Source of the DNA: Candidatus Nitrosopelagicus brevis | GTDB lineage: Archaea > Thermoproteota > Nitrososphaeria > Nitrososphaerales > Nitrosopumilaceae | NCBI RefSeq assembly: GCF_000812185.1 | Contig: NZ_CP007026.1 | Span: 1,121,107 to 1,185,106 of the forward strand | Direction: 5' to 3' | Length of the DNA: 64,000 bases | Shown: one piece after another, positions 35,777 to 43,419 of the stretch | Numbering within the stretch: position 1 is the stretch's first letter | How the letters are laid out: every line of letters begins with the position of its first letter | Translations under genes and position numbers: made by a program | The notes under the pieces: model-generated | The model's database searches: none | What the model saw: only the letters and a program-made list of their open reading frames with translations | Told to the model about the DNA's origin: nothing

Positions 35777-36172
35777 TTACATCTCCACCTCTTGACGTAT
35801 CTTAGAAAAGCAATCTAGACAGAAACAACTCAATAAATCAGCATAATCTACTTCATCACCACCTAGAGCTAACCCACAATCTTTACAGTGCAAATAGATT
35901 GGAACAAAATCAACTTGATGCCAATCAGGATTATGCATTGGCCACTTTTCAACTCTGGCAGGAGTTTTTGGTCCAAATCCAATCTGGATATAAGAGATCT
36001 TCTCGCCTCTTCGAATCTGTTTTAATGGTAATTGATGAATTTCCCATAGCTCATCAGTGTGTTTGAGCCCATTTTTACTACAAAAACCACAAATCTGTTT
36101 TTGTTGATGTGATTCCCATAGCTTTTGACTGTGTTCTTCACTATCTTTATGACATATTTGGCACATACTCAT
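35777..36172 (-). CDS. 131-aa multi-zinc-finger protein
   Basis: Four CxxC-like pairs: CQICHKDS and CGFCSKN, each followed by a LWE-H stretch (LWESHQQ, LWEIHQL) suggesting two duplicated C2-H type fingers, then CKDCGLALGG with CFCLDCFSK. It overlaps the 46-aa gene by 4 bp. Probably nucleic-acid- or protein-binding. Confidence 0.7.
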   Translation of the reverse strand: MSMCQICHKDSEEHSQKLWESHQQKQICGFCSKNGLKHTDELWEIHQLPLKQIRRGEKISYIQIGFGPKTPARVEKWPMHNPDWHQVDFVPIYLHCKDCGLALGGDEVDYADLLSCFCLDCFSKIRQEVEM

Positions 36173-36309
36173 TTCTTACGCACCTCAATTGGTAACACAA
36201 ATGCCACATCGGCACCTTCTTCACCAAGATAATAGACACTAACTATTGCGATTCGTTTTAGGTGAAAATCTATTATGGCATTTCGCTCATAATTTATTTT
36301 TTTATCCAT
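36169..36309 (-). CDS. 46-aa protein between nuclease and zinc-finger genes
   Basis: ATG 36309 shares its A with the TAA of the nuclease gene (TAATG), and its TGA overlaps the next ATG (ATGA). The peptide is mostly beta-like (MDKKINYERNAIIDFHLKRI, then VSVYYLGEEGADVAFVLP). Coupling on both sides makes it very likely real despite its length. Confidence 0.65.
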   Translation of the reverse strand: MDKKINYERNAIIDFHLKRIAIVSVYYLGEEGADVAFVLPIEVRKK

Positions 36310-37010
36310 TACTTACACACCTCACATTCAGGATGAACTTTTCTAAATTCATCCAAAATGAAATTTATTTCATCAAGAAATTCATCTCTGTGTTTAACAA
36401 AAACTTCAACAGTTCCATCTTCTGCTGCAGATATGGTAACTAGTTGTCCAACAGGTTTACCAAGAACATCTTCAACTAAAAGTGAGTAAGCAGCTTCTTG
36501 TAAAAACCACTTTTTGCAATAAACTTCTTTCTTCTTTGTTCTAGAAGACTTGAAATCTATTATAGATAAAACACCATTATATTCAGCCAATACATCTAAT
36601 TTTCCAGCAAAACCATATTTCTCAGAAATCATTGGAAACTCCATGGCCATAATATTATCAATTTTATTTAATTCTGATTTGACATTTTGGAACATTGAGT
36701 AAACTAGAAGATTGTTTTCAAATTGACATGTACATTCGTTTTTTAAATAAGATTCACATATTTTATGAAATAAATTACCTCTTTGTATTGCATCATGTAA
36801 TGTCTTCTTTGCTATATCTTCACCAACTCTTTTCCTCCATCTATCTAATGAATCATGATCAGTAGCCAATACTTTCAAAATAAAAGAAATGGAGTGGTAT
36901 ACTCCAGTTCCATTACTGTACATTCTACTCCCATGAATATTTTGTACAGTTGGTTCTGTGTACTCCACTCCTTGAGGGATCGAAGTGTGGGTGAATTTTC
37001 TACTGACCAT
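36309..37010 (-). CDS. RecB/Cas4-like PD-(D/E)XK nuclease
   Basis: 233 aa from ATG 37010; an ATG at 37094 would overlap the upstream gene by 95 bp. The nuclease core is complete: His in RGNLFHKICESYL, the aspartate in FAGKLDVLAEY (about 132-142), the D-x-K in LSIIDFKSSR (about 146-155) and the QEAAYSLLVED helix. Cysteines in ECTC and at the extreme end (ECEVCK) could form an Fe-S site as in Cas4/AddB. It is the second gene in the operon, so DNA cleavage is probably part of the system. Confidence 0.82.
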   Translation of the reverse strand: MVSRKFTHTSIPQGVEYTEPTVQNIHGSRMYSNGTGVYHSISFILKVLATDHDSLDRWRKRVGEDIAKKTLHDAIQRGNLFHKICESYLKNECTCQFENNLLVYSMFQNVKSELNKIDNIMAMEFPMISEKYGFAGKLDVLAEYNGVLSIIDFKSSRTKKKEVYCKKWFLQEAAYSLLVEDVLGKPVGQLVTISAAEDGTVEVFVKHRDEFLDEINFILDEFRKVHPECEVCK

Positions 37011-37422
37011 TTGCACCCACCGTTCTGTTGTGTTCCTGAATTTCCATCTCAAGATAAGACTCTGGTATGTAACAAGTCTCCAATGAGACCCCATTGCCTA
37101 ATTTCCAATCGACTTCAATTCTAGGAGTTTGGATTTGTAATCCATTTTCTGCAGAAACTATTGATTTGAGCACAGGTAGAGACTTTGCAGTATCTATAGT
37201 TGGTCCAGGTATTTCTAAGACAAGAAATGAGTTTCGAGATAATGGTGGTTGATTGAAATCAACAACCATGAAACCTCTATTCACATATTCTTTCTTAGCA
37301 TATTCGACCATCCTTCGCTTTTGAGCAACAAGCTCTTGACGTGTGATTGATCGAGGCTCATCTTCCCAATTCAATGGATTCTGGTTATTTTCTTTGTTCA
37401 CGGTTATTCTTAACCGAAGCAT
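37000..37422 (-). CDS. First gene of the defence-like operon, unknown function
   Basis: 140 aa from ATG 37422; GTG 37401 (codon 8) is an attractive alternative because the TTTTTAAG box at 37423-37431 is about 26 nt upstream of it. The protein has a basic helix (QELVAQKRRMVEYAKKEYV) and a beta-rich second half (FLVLEIPGPTIDTA, RIEVDWKLGNG). Its last 11 bp overlap the nuclease gene. No family recognised. Confidence 0.7.
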   Translation of the reverse strand: MLRLRITVNKENNQNPLNWEDEPRSITRQELVAQKRRMVEYAKKEYVNRGFMVVDFNQPPLSRNSFLVLEIPGPTIDTAKSLPVLKSIVSAENGLQIQTPRIEVDWKLGNGVSLETCYIPESYLEMEIQEHNRTVGANGQ

Positions 37423-37431
37423 CTTAAAAAC
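37423..37431 (-). promoter_or_regulatory. Probable TATA box of the defence-like operon
   Basis: Minus-strand GTTTTTAAG abuts ATG 37422, too close to serve it, but is about 26 nt from GTG 37401, which would then be a leaderless start. No other TATA-like box is evident inside the operon. Confidence 0.45.
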
Positions 37432-37563
37432 TCTTTGGCAATTTTTTTTCTAATAATGGGTAAATTAATTTCACAATGGTTAGGCACAATCTAGGCGTGA
37501 AAGTGAAATTATTACATTGATCGATGCTAATTTCTCCATTTTTTGGTTATTTCTGACTAAACA

Positions 37564-37570
37564 CTATAAT
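37564..37570 (+). promoter_or_regulatory. TATA box of the RHH protein / restriction endonuclease genes
   Basis: CTATAAT is centred about 27 nt before ATG 37593, supporting that start over the in-frame ATG 37569, which overlaps the box itself. Confidence 0.5.
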
Positions 37571-37592
37571 GTTAGTTATTTTCTTAAGTAAT

Positions 37593-38909
37593 ATGGTAGA
37601 AAAAAATGATCAAATTGAAGGAAATGGTAGACTATTTGAGCTCTTTTTAGAAAAAGAGGTCTGGACCATGCTAGAAAAATTGGTGAGAAGCGGAACATAT
37701 GATTCTGAAAAAGAGGTTATCATTCAGGCCATAAAAAATCTCCATGAAAGAACAAAGGCAAGAGAAAATGGGAGTAAGGGTGAAATGTCGGAATCTTTGT
37801 CAACTGATTTAAAACAAATTTACGGATTTGATTTTGAAGAAAGAAAAAAATTATACTGGAATGAAAATAAGAAGATAGTCAGATCACCTAGATACTTGTT
37901 AAAAATTCTCCCCGAATTTAGTTTACCACATTTAACAGAAGTTGAACAAGAACAGGATGTAAAATTAGAGGTATTTGATGAAAAATTAGCAACACAAAGA
38001 CAACTATATGGTAGTGAATCAATTGGACTAAATTGGTATTTTAATAATCGTATACTTCCAGTCAAACTAGCAGCAATTGTACTTATTCAAAAAATAAATA
38101 AAGAAGAAAATGCTTGGATAGAACTTGACGAATTAAAAAAGGACTTTCTAACATATGTTAAACAATTTGATTTTATAATAAGAAATGTAATAGATGAATT
38201 AAAAGATATAATTTCAACATTTCCAGCATCATCTGGAGATAAAAACTTTGAAAGAAAAGAAGGAAGATTCGCACATACATTTGTTGGGAAATTAGTTAAA
38301 AAGAAAGAAAATAAATTGTATGATACATCTGATGGGCACTATCTAACTGGCGCTCTATTTGAAATGGGATTAATCAAAGCTAAGAGAGTTGTTAAAAAGA
38401 GATGGGGTAAAACAATGACAGGAAAATCATATAAAAATATAACAAATATTGTTTATGTTTCTATAACAGAACTTGGATTAGAATTTGCTGGATTAAACAA
38501 TCCATTATTAGATTTTTTTGATAAAGTAGAATTAGCTGAAGATAATCAAGTATATACTTATGAGTGGGATAATGATGCACCAATTTTTTCACATGAAGAA
38601 CAAAAATTTTACCTTGATAAGATTTTACCAAAATTTGAATTTGAACATAGTTTTGTGGACGAAATGATATCTATTGGACGTTTTGAGAAGAGTGGAGACA
38701 TAAAGGAATTATTTGAGAGACAATATTTGGAATGGCTAAAATTGAATTATCCTCAAGATTATCAGGAACTTACAGGCAAAGATGATAGAAAACTGAGTGA
38801 TTTTGTGAGAATGCGCTCATTAGTAATAATGTCCAGATTAGTCGAATTAGGCATATTTGTTAAAGAACCAGGCTCAAAATTCGGACCATATTATCTAAGA
38901 GATAAATGA
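37593..38909 (+). CDS. Large protein with N-terminal ribbon-helix-helix-like domain
   Basis: 438 aa. Residues about 15-55 (LEKLVRSGTYDSEKEVIIQA) have the pattern of a CopG/ParD ribbon-helix-helix DNA-binding domain. The remaining 380 residues are mixed alpha/beta, with winged-helix-like segments (DGHYLTGALFEMGLIKAKRV and SFVRMRS-like C-terminus) but no catalytic motif I recognise. It is divergent from the defence-like operon and 27 bp upstream of the endonuclease gene, so it may regulate one or both. Confidence 0.65.
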   Translation: MVEKNDQIEGNGRLFELFLEKEVWTMLEKLVRSGTYDSEKEVIIQAIKNLHERTKARENGSKGEMSESLSTDLKQIYGFDFEERKKLYWNENKKIVRSPRYLLKILPEFSLPHLTEVEQEQDVKLEVFDEKLATQRQLYGSESIGLNWYFNNRILPVKLAAIVLIQKINKEENAWIELDELKKDFLTYVKQFDFIIRNVIDELKDIISTFPASSGDKNFERKEGRFAHTFVGKLVKKKENKLYDTSDGHYLTGALFEMGLIKAKRVVKKRWGKTMTGKSYKNITNIVYVSITELGLEFAGLNNPLLDFFDKVELAEDNQVYTYEWDNDAPIFSHEEQKFYLDKILPKFEFEHSFVDEMISIGRFEKSGDIKELFERQYLEWLKLNYPQDYQELTGKDDRKLSDFVRMRSLVIMSRLVELGIFVKEPGSKFGPYYLRDK

Positions 38910-38936
38910 GAAAAGTGATTTTTGAATCAATAAGAA

Positions 38937-39893
38937 ATGGCTGATGATGGAGGTGAACAGGATGTTAGGAATATACTTGATCATTCAGAATTCACCTTTG
39001 AGAATAGACTTTACAAAATAATTACGAATGCAAAACCATATCCTGAAACTAAGACTGATTTTTACATACTTGCAAGAGACCTAGATGATGAAACAGAGAG
39101 AGAATTCAAGATATCGTACAAAAAACCATCATATTCTTTCATTGAAAATAAGATACAGCCACATAGGATTAGAATGATCTATGGTGAAGATTGGTCAGAG
39201 ATTCTAAAATCTCAAATATCTCAAACAAACACCGAACAAGAAAACATTCATTGGATGAAGAAGAGACCCAATGAACATCTAGTTGATTCTTTCAATAATT
39301 TTCCTGTAATTGATTTCAATAAGAAAAAAATCGTGCTTGGATGGAGATATGAGATTGAACAATTAGATGCACCAAAAACAGGAACTAGATTACATTCTGG
39401 AATGATTGAACAAGACATATCATCACAAGTTTTTTGGGGAGAGGGTTGTAGCGATGAAATGCGAGATGCTATAGTGAATGGCGATATAATTCCAGATAGT
39501 GGAATTCCAGATTTTATATTGATTAGAGACCCAGAAGAGATTCAAAATGCAAATGATGTATTCAATCATATCGAGGATATCAGAGAACACGCAAGAGAAC
39601 ATAATGAAATGCGTGCAGGTTTTATTACTCAGAACAATAGATGGAATGAAAACGGCAACCGTTGGAAAACGGAAGGACTTTCTCGTGCATTTGCAGTTTG
39701 GATAAAATGGAATGTTATAGATGGTAATCTTAGAGGAAGACCTGTGTTTAATCATCCACTTGAAAGAACATCTGGAGATGTAATACAGAATCTCAAGGAT
39801 TGTCTAGAAGAAATGGATATTACATATGAATCAAATTTTGCTTTTGAATTATTACGAGATTGTCTTACGGAAGATACAGTTTCAATAGGATGA
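38937..39893 (+). CDS. Probable type II restriction endonuclease (PD-(D/E)XK type)
   Basis: 318 aa. The segment about 36-68 (ETKTDFYILARDLDD, EREFKISYKKPSYSF) looks like a PD-(D/E)XK core: an aspartate after KT, a hydrophobic strand, then E-F-K and Ser/Lys, as in many restriction enzymes. The assignment leans on context: its 3' end overlaps the convergent C5 methyltransferase gene by 12 bp. The recognition sequence cannot be read from this. Confidence 0.68.
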   Translation: MADDGGEQDVRNILDHSEFTFENRLYKIITNAKPYPETKTDFYILARDLDDETEREFKISYKKPSYSFIENKIQPHRIRMIYGEDWSEILKSQISQTNTEQENIHWMKKRPNEHLVDSFNNFPVIDFNKKKIVLGWRYEIEQLDAPKTGTRLHSGMIEQDISSQVFWGEGCSDEMRDAIVNGDIIPDSGIPDFILIRDPEEIQNANDVFNHIEDIREHAREHNEMRAGFITQNNRWNENGNRWKTEGLSRAFAVWIKWNVIDGNLRGRPVFNHPLERTSGDVIQNLKDCLEEMDITYESNFAFELLRDCLTEDTVSIG

Positions 39894-40964
39894 TTTCTTA
39901 CCTTTGTAATACGGCATGATGCATTCTGCTACCTTTTGCATCAATAATGGTGGAACCGCATTTCCAATTTGCTTGTAAATTGAAACCACATCACCAGAAA
40001 ATGGATGATCCTTTGGAAATCCTTGGATAGCAGCACACTGTCTCCAAGACAAACGAACCAAACTTTTTGAGATATCTTTTTCATGTTTCTTTCTAAATTC
40101 CGCCCACTCACTATCTTTTGGTCTATTTTCACCTGTAACATCTACATTCCACATTTTCTTTGAGGATGGGTGTGCAGGAACTTGACTAGCTTCGGCAGGA
40201 ATTGTAAAACTTGTTTCATTCCATTTTCGAATTCTATTTCGAGACATGTATCGTGATGAAAAAAAGTCCTTGCGTTTTCCTTTTGCTTCTCTAAAAACTT
40301 CATCATCTTTTAGTGGGATATCTTTGATTCCAAATTCTTCCATTGTGACATATGGTTTCAAACCTTTTCCATGAGTAGGTTTTGGGAATTTAAACTCAAA
40401 ATTAATGTCTTTTCTGACACCAACTATGATTATTCTTTCTCTATCTTGTGGTATTCCAAAATCTTTTGCGCTGTGTAATTGGTAACTGACATTGTAACCT
40501 TTTCCAACCTCAGATAATTCTTTGATTATCGCTTCTGCGACCTTTCCAAGCTTTACAATTTTACCATTATGGAAATATTTTGCTTTACTTTTCTCACCAA
40601 TTGTAACAAGACCTTTTACATTTTCGCCGATAAAAAATTCAGGATTTACTAGAGAAATTGCTCTTTTCAATTCTTGATATAGACTGTTTCTTTTGTCTTT
40701 TACCTCTCGTGGTCCTGCAAGACTGAATCCCTGACATGGAAAACCACCAGTTATGACATTTGCATTTCCAAAATTTTTAATTTTTTCAACATTTCCCTTA
40801 TGAACAATTTTCTTTCCTGAACCATTCTCAAACCTACTCCTTAGTGTTTCACAAGCATCAGGATTGTTATCATTTGCAAATACTAGATCAAATCCTGCAG
40901 ACGTAAATCCAAGAGAATCTCCTCCTCCACCTGCAAAGAGTGTAGCAACGGTTGGTTTTTTCAA
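39882..40964 (-). CDS. DNA (cytosine-5) methyltransferase
   Basis: 360 aa with ordered C5-MTase motifs: I (TLFAGGGGDSLGFTSAGFD), IV with the catalytic cysteine (TGGFPCQGFSLAG, about 72-84), VI (FIGENVKGL), VIII (PQDRERIIIVGVR), a target-recognition region (about 200-290) and X (QIGNAVPPLL). It methylates a cytosine in a specific site, most likely as the protective half of a restriction pair with the convergent endonuclease. Class-2 DISARM also has a C5 methylase, so a second role with the helicase operon is possible. Confidence 0.93.
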   Translation of the reverse strand: MKKPTVATLFAGGGGDSLGFTSAGFDLVFANDNNPDACETLRSRFENGSGKKIVHKGNVEKIKNFGNANVITGGFPCQGFSLAGPREVKDKRNSLYQELKRAISLVNPEFFIGENVKGLVTIGEKSKAKYFHNGKIVKLGKVAEAIIKELSEVGKGYNVSYQLHSAKDFGIPQDRERIIIVGVRKDINFEFKFPKPTHGKGLKPYVTMEEFGIKDIPLKDDEVFREAKGKRKDFFSSRYMSRNRIRKWNETSFTIPAEASQVPAHPSSKKMWNVDVTGENRPKDSEWAEFRKKHEKDISKSLVRLSWRQCAAIQGFPKDHPFSGDVVSIYKQIGNAVPPLLMQKVAECIMPYYKGKKSSY

Positions 40965-41028
40965 GATTATACATATTGTATTCTAATTGATTTTAAATTA
41001 TCCGGGGCGTTTTGTACACCACTTTACA

Positions 41029-41235
41029 TCACTTTTCTCTTTCAATAATTGATGCAACTAACTGAATCATCATAGTAAACTCCTCAATGTTTCCCTTACA
41101 GATTTCCAACATCTCGTCTCTCTCAGGCGAGGCTGGCTGTTTTTGTACATTCTCAACTATTCCTGTCTCTCTAATACGATTAGTCTCAAACCATTCCTGT
41201 AACATCTTCAAGTCATTAGCAGAATCTTCTTGCAT
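41029..41235 (-). CDS. 68-aa helical protein
   Basis: ATG 41235 is chosen over GTG 41250, as a minus-strand GATTATTTAG box lies about 27 nt upstream. The peptide has LKMLQEWFETNRIRE and EEFTMMIQLVASIIEREK helices and one cysteine. Function unknown. Confidence 0.55.
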   Translation of the reverse strand: MQEDSANDLKMLQEWFETNRIRETGIVENVQKQPASPERDEMLEICKGNIEEFTMMIQLVASIIEREK

Positions 41236-41384
41236 GAATGTACATTTCACTCCTAGCTAAATAATCTTCATTTGAAATACCTATAACCAAACCATGCATA
41301 CACAATGATGGAAGAGCTTTAGTAATTTTCTTGTAAAAGAACTGAAACTACTGTCTCTGCTCACATTTTTTAAAAAATATTTGA

Positions 41385-41400
41385 TAGCAAGAGCTTGCTA
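41385..41400. repeat. 7-bp inverted repeat
   Basis: TAGCAAG, 2-bp spacer, CTTGCTA, in the 194-bp gap upstream of the 68-aa gene and downstream of the DUF5679-like gene. Could be an operator or a terminator stem; weak evidence. Confidence 0.3.
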
Positions 41401-41444
41401 AAGTTTCTAAAAAACAAAAAGGGACCGCATTTTTGTTAAAGGTT

Positions 41445-41615
41445 CTAGATGAGTGCTTCTGCTTTAGCCTTATCTGAACCACATATTCTCATAACTGTGA
41501 TACCTGTTTCAGAAGATGTTCCTTTGATAGCATAACGTCCGTTCTTTAGTTGGACTACTTTAGGATCCTTAATCTCTACTTTCTTTCTGGCCTTCACATC
41601 ATATGCTTCTACCAT
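41445..41615 (-). CDS. DUF5679-like small protein lacking the zinc cysteines
   Basis: 56 aa from ATG 41615. The segment VKARKKVEIKDPKVVQLKNG and the following GRYAIKGTSSETG follow, position by position, the DUF5679 pattern I recall (CxxC, KKxEI, xxxxxKNGRxAxxGxCPxCG). The CxxC positions are Tyr/Asp/Ala here and the second pair is Ser/Thr. Only one cysteine (RICGS) remains. So this looks like a DUF5679 derivative that lost zinc binding; function unknown. Confidence 0.65.
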   Translation of the reverse strand: MVEAYDVKARKKVEIKDPKVVQLKNGRYAIKGTSSETGITVMRICGSDKAKAEALI

Positions 41616-41834
41616 GATATACGACAGCCCGAATAGTATTTGAAATAAAATTATGAGGGAAAGTTATCTTAGAGCTTTAATTTATTCACACATTTCGAGT
41701 TTTGTTATATATGATTATCAAAAAGGTGGTAAATTCAAACAAATATCCTGCTTTTCCCATCTTTTACAATTTCATAGAACAAGTTTGAAAAATCATCATT
41801 TATTTTTTAATCAAATTTTGATGCAAAATAGCAA

Positions 41835-42020
41835 ATGATGGATTCATCAATTTGTGAGTTTTGTAAGAAAAAACAAGCGACAAAATCTTTTCATTGTAAC
41901 CATTGTCTAAAACCACACAAAATTTGTATGTCTTGCATTTTAAAATACAAAACAAAAATGAATCTACGCAAAGTTCACAAGAATACTATCTTTGATAGTA
42001 ACTTGGAAAAATGGGCATAG
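41835..42020 (+). CDS. 61-aa small zinc-finger protein
   Basis: ATG 41835 (or 41838) opens a frame with cysteine and histidine pairs CEFCKKK, FHCNHCLKPH and CMSCIL, a cross-brace-like or treble-clef pattern, and a basic tail. Six cysteines in 61 residues argue for a real gene. No promoter box stands out at the usual distance. Function unknown. Confidence 0.5.
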   Translation: MMDSSICEFCKKKQATKSFHCNHCLKPHKICMSCILKYKTKMNLRKVHKNTIFDSNLEKWA

Positions 42021-42060
42021 AGAAATCTAGAGAAATATCCAATATTGTAATCTCTGATGT

Positions 42061-42453
42061 TTAGTTTTTTGTAGGATCACCGCTAAGGATGTTCAAGACA
42101 TGTTCAACAACGTCTTCTCTTCCACCTTGATTGTAGTCTTCCCTTACAGGATTTGAGGCCATACTGACAAAAACCAAATGATTTTCTCCTGCAGGAAAAG
42201 TCATTCGTGTTAGCTTTTCAAATGCTGCTACAGCATATTGCCCTTGACCAATTTTTGGGGATAGTTGTTTTCGTGCCTTCCATGAAGTTGCTGCTCGTTT
42301 TAGCGATTCAGATGTTTCTTCATCGCTAAGATAGTTACGAATTCCATCTCTATGCATTACTGCTTTGATTTCTCCTTCCGTATCAGCTACAATGCAGTTT
42401 CTTATGTTTGAATCAGAGTCCATTATTCGTTTCATGGTTGCATCATATTGCAT
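42061..42453 (-). CDS. Profilin/roadblock-like small protein of unknown function
   Basis: 130 aa alternating helices and strands (MKRIMDSDSNIRNCIVADTE, then AVAAFEKLTRMTFPAGENHLVF), suggestive of a roadblock/LC7-like fold: a helix, a strand with VADTEGEIKAV, and a late strand HLVFVSM. ATG 42453 is about 27 nt from a CCTAAATC box. Fold assignment is by look only. Confidence 0.6.
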   Translation of the reverse strand: MQYDATMKRIMDSDSNIRNCIVADTEGEIKAVMHRDGIRNYLSDEETSESLKRAATSWKARKQLSPKIGQGQYAVAAFEKLTRMTFPAGENHLVFVSMASNPVREDYNQGGREDVVEHVLNILSGDPTKN

Positions 42454-42519
42454 GGGATCGTATACGTCACCGTGAGATTTAGGTTTTTATCACTGGTCAT
42501 GCTAGCACAATCGTTGATT

Positions 42520-42570
42520 CCATGAACACGCAGTTCATGGGTGGGAGAGAGATTTCGGTTTCTCTTCCAC
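42520..42570. other. Two adjacent hairpins, possible structured RNA or operon 3' end
   Basis: CCATGAAC (42520-42527) pairs exactly with GTTCATGG (42533-42540) around a 5-nt loop. Immediately after, GTGGGAGAGA (42541-42550) pairs with TCTCTTCCAC (42561-42570), the one mismatch being a G-U wobble if transcribed on plus. The elements lie just past the stop of the minus-strand three-gene operon. Confidence 0.45.
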
Positions 42571-42578
42571 ACTAAATT

Positions 42579-42683
42579 TTACTGACTAGTCTGAATGTAC
42601 AAAATTACACAAATAGTAACAAACATTGAGATTATTGCAATTCCACGAAGATTAACAATTTTGTTTTCCTCGTCTTCAGACAT
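42579..42683 (-). CDS. 34-aa single-helix membrane microprotein
   Basis: ATG 42683 shares its A with the TAA of the 38-aa gene (TAATG). An acidic N-terminus (MSEDEENKIVNLRG) is followed by one membrane helix (IAIISMFVTICVILYIQ). Last of three coupled genes. Confidence 0.55.
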   Translation of the reverse strand: MSEDEENKIVNLRGIAIISMFVTICVILYIQTSQ

Positions 42684-42799
42684 TATTTCTTCCAGCCCGA
42701 GGTCCAGTTTTTCAAAGAACATTTTGCTAATTCACTTCTAGAGTGTGCTTTTAGTTTGCGTCCACACTTTGGACACTCCATGTTCATGTATTTGCTCAT
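42683..42799 (-). CDS. 38-aa zinc-knuckle-type microprotein
   Basis: ATG 42799 overlaps the stop of the upstream secreted protein (ATGA). The peptide carries CPKCGRKLKAHSRSELAKC, a half zinc-ribbon with three cysteines and one histidine, ending in NWTSGWKK. Coupled on both sides. Confidence 0.55.
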   Translation of the reverse strand: MSKYMNMECPKCGRKLKAHSRSELAKCSLKNWTSGWKK

Positions 42800-43335
42800 G
42801 TGTTAGTTACGTCATCGACTTGGATAATCTTTTCTTTTATCAGATACTGTAAGGCTTGTAACAGTTCCTTTTCTGAAATGCTGTCTTCGGCATACCAGAC
42901 AAAGATGTTTCTAACCCAGTCAGGAATCTTACTTTGCTCACCTATTACACTGATAGTAGTTTCTGCAGTCTTGTGTGTACAAATATCTCGATGTATCTCT
43001 CTGCACATACTCATTATGTTCACTAGATAATCACCAGATGTATCATCATCAGACAGTTCAAACGGAAACTCAAACTGTCCATTAGAGTCACTAGTCAAAA
43101 AGAAATCAGAGATAACTGTTCCATTTGGATTTGATATCTTTACACTTAGTAAAACATCTGATGTTGCTGCATCATCGTATTCAACCCAGCCTGTTATGGA
43201 AAGATCATCGCCAACTGAATATACAAAATTGTCATCAATTGTTAAGATTGGCTGTGATACGTGAGTTGAATATGCATTTTCAACACCAATCACCATAATA
43301 GCTGCAATAGCAAATAGAACAAAGATTTTCATCAT
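42796..43335 (-). CDS. Secreted protein with Ig-like domain and C-terminal PDWVRN-type module
   Basis: 179 aa: signal peptide (MKIFVLFAIAAIMVIGVENA), an Ig-like/carrier beta domain (SVGDDLSITGWVEYDDAA, SGDYLVNIMSMC) and a C-terminal module IPDWVRNIFVWYAEDSIS...LQYLIKEKII. That module matches the two repeats at the end of the 3444-5000 protein. A TTTAAATTA box is about 26 nt upstream of the ATG. Surface protein of unknown function. Confidence 0.75.
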   Translation of the reverse strand: MMKIFVLFAIAAIMVIGVENAYSTHVSQPILTIDDNFVYSVGDDLSITGWVEYDDAATSDVLLSVKISNPNGTVISDFFLTSDSNGQFEFPFELSDDDTSGDYLVNIMSMCREIHRDICTHKTAETTISVIGEQSKIPDWVRNIFVWYAEDSISEKELLQALQYLIKEKIIQVDDVTNT

Positions 43336-43419
43336 AATTTACTCTGATAAATCAAATAATTTAAAGATGGAAACGGCTTTCACCTTTTTCAAAGCTACTC
43401 ACCATCTCCGTAACCACAA

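Noticed and set aside
41653-41838. 61-codon plus-strand frame before the small zinc-finger gene
   Set aside because: Low-complexity composition without a family pattern, no promoter box at a useful distance, and only a chance-like 4-bp overlap with the next frame.
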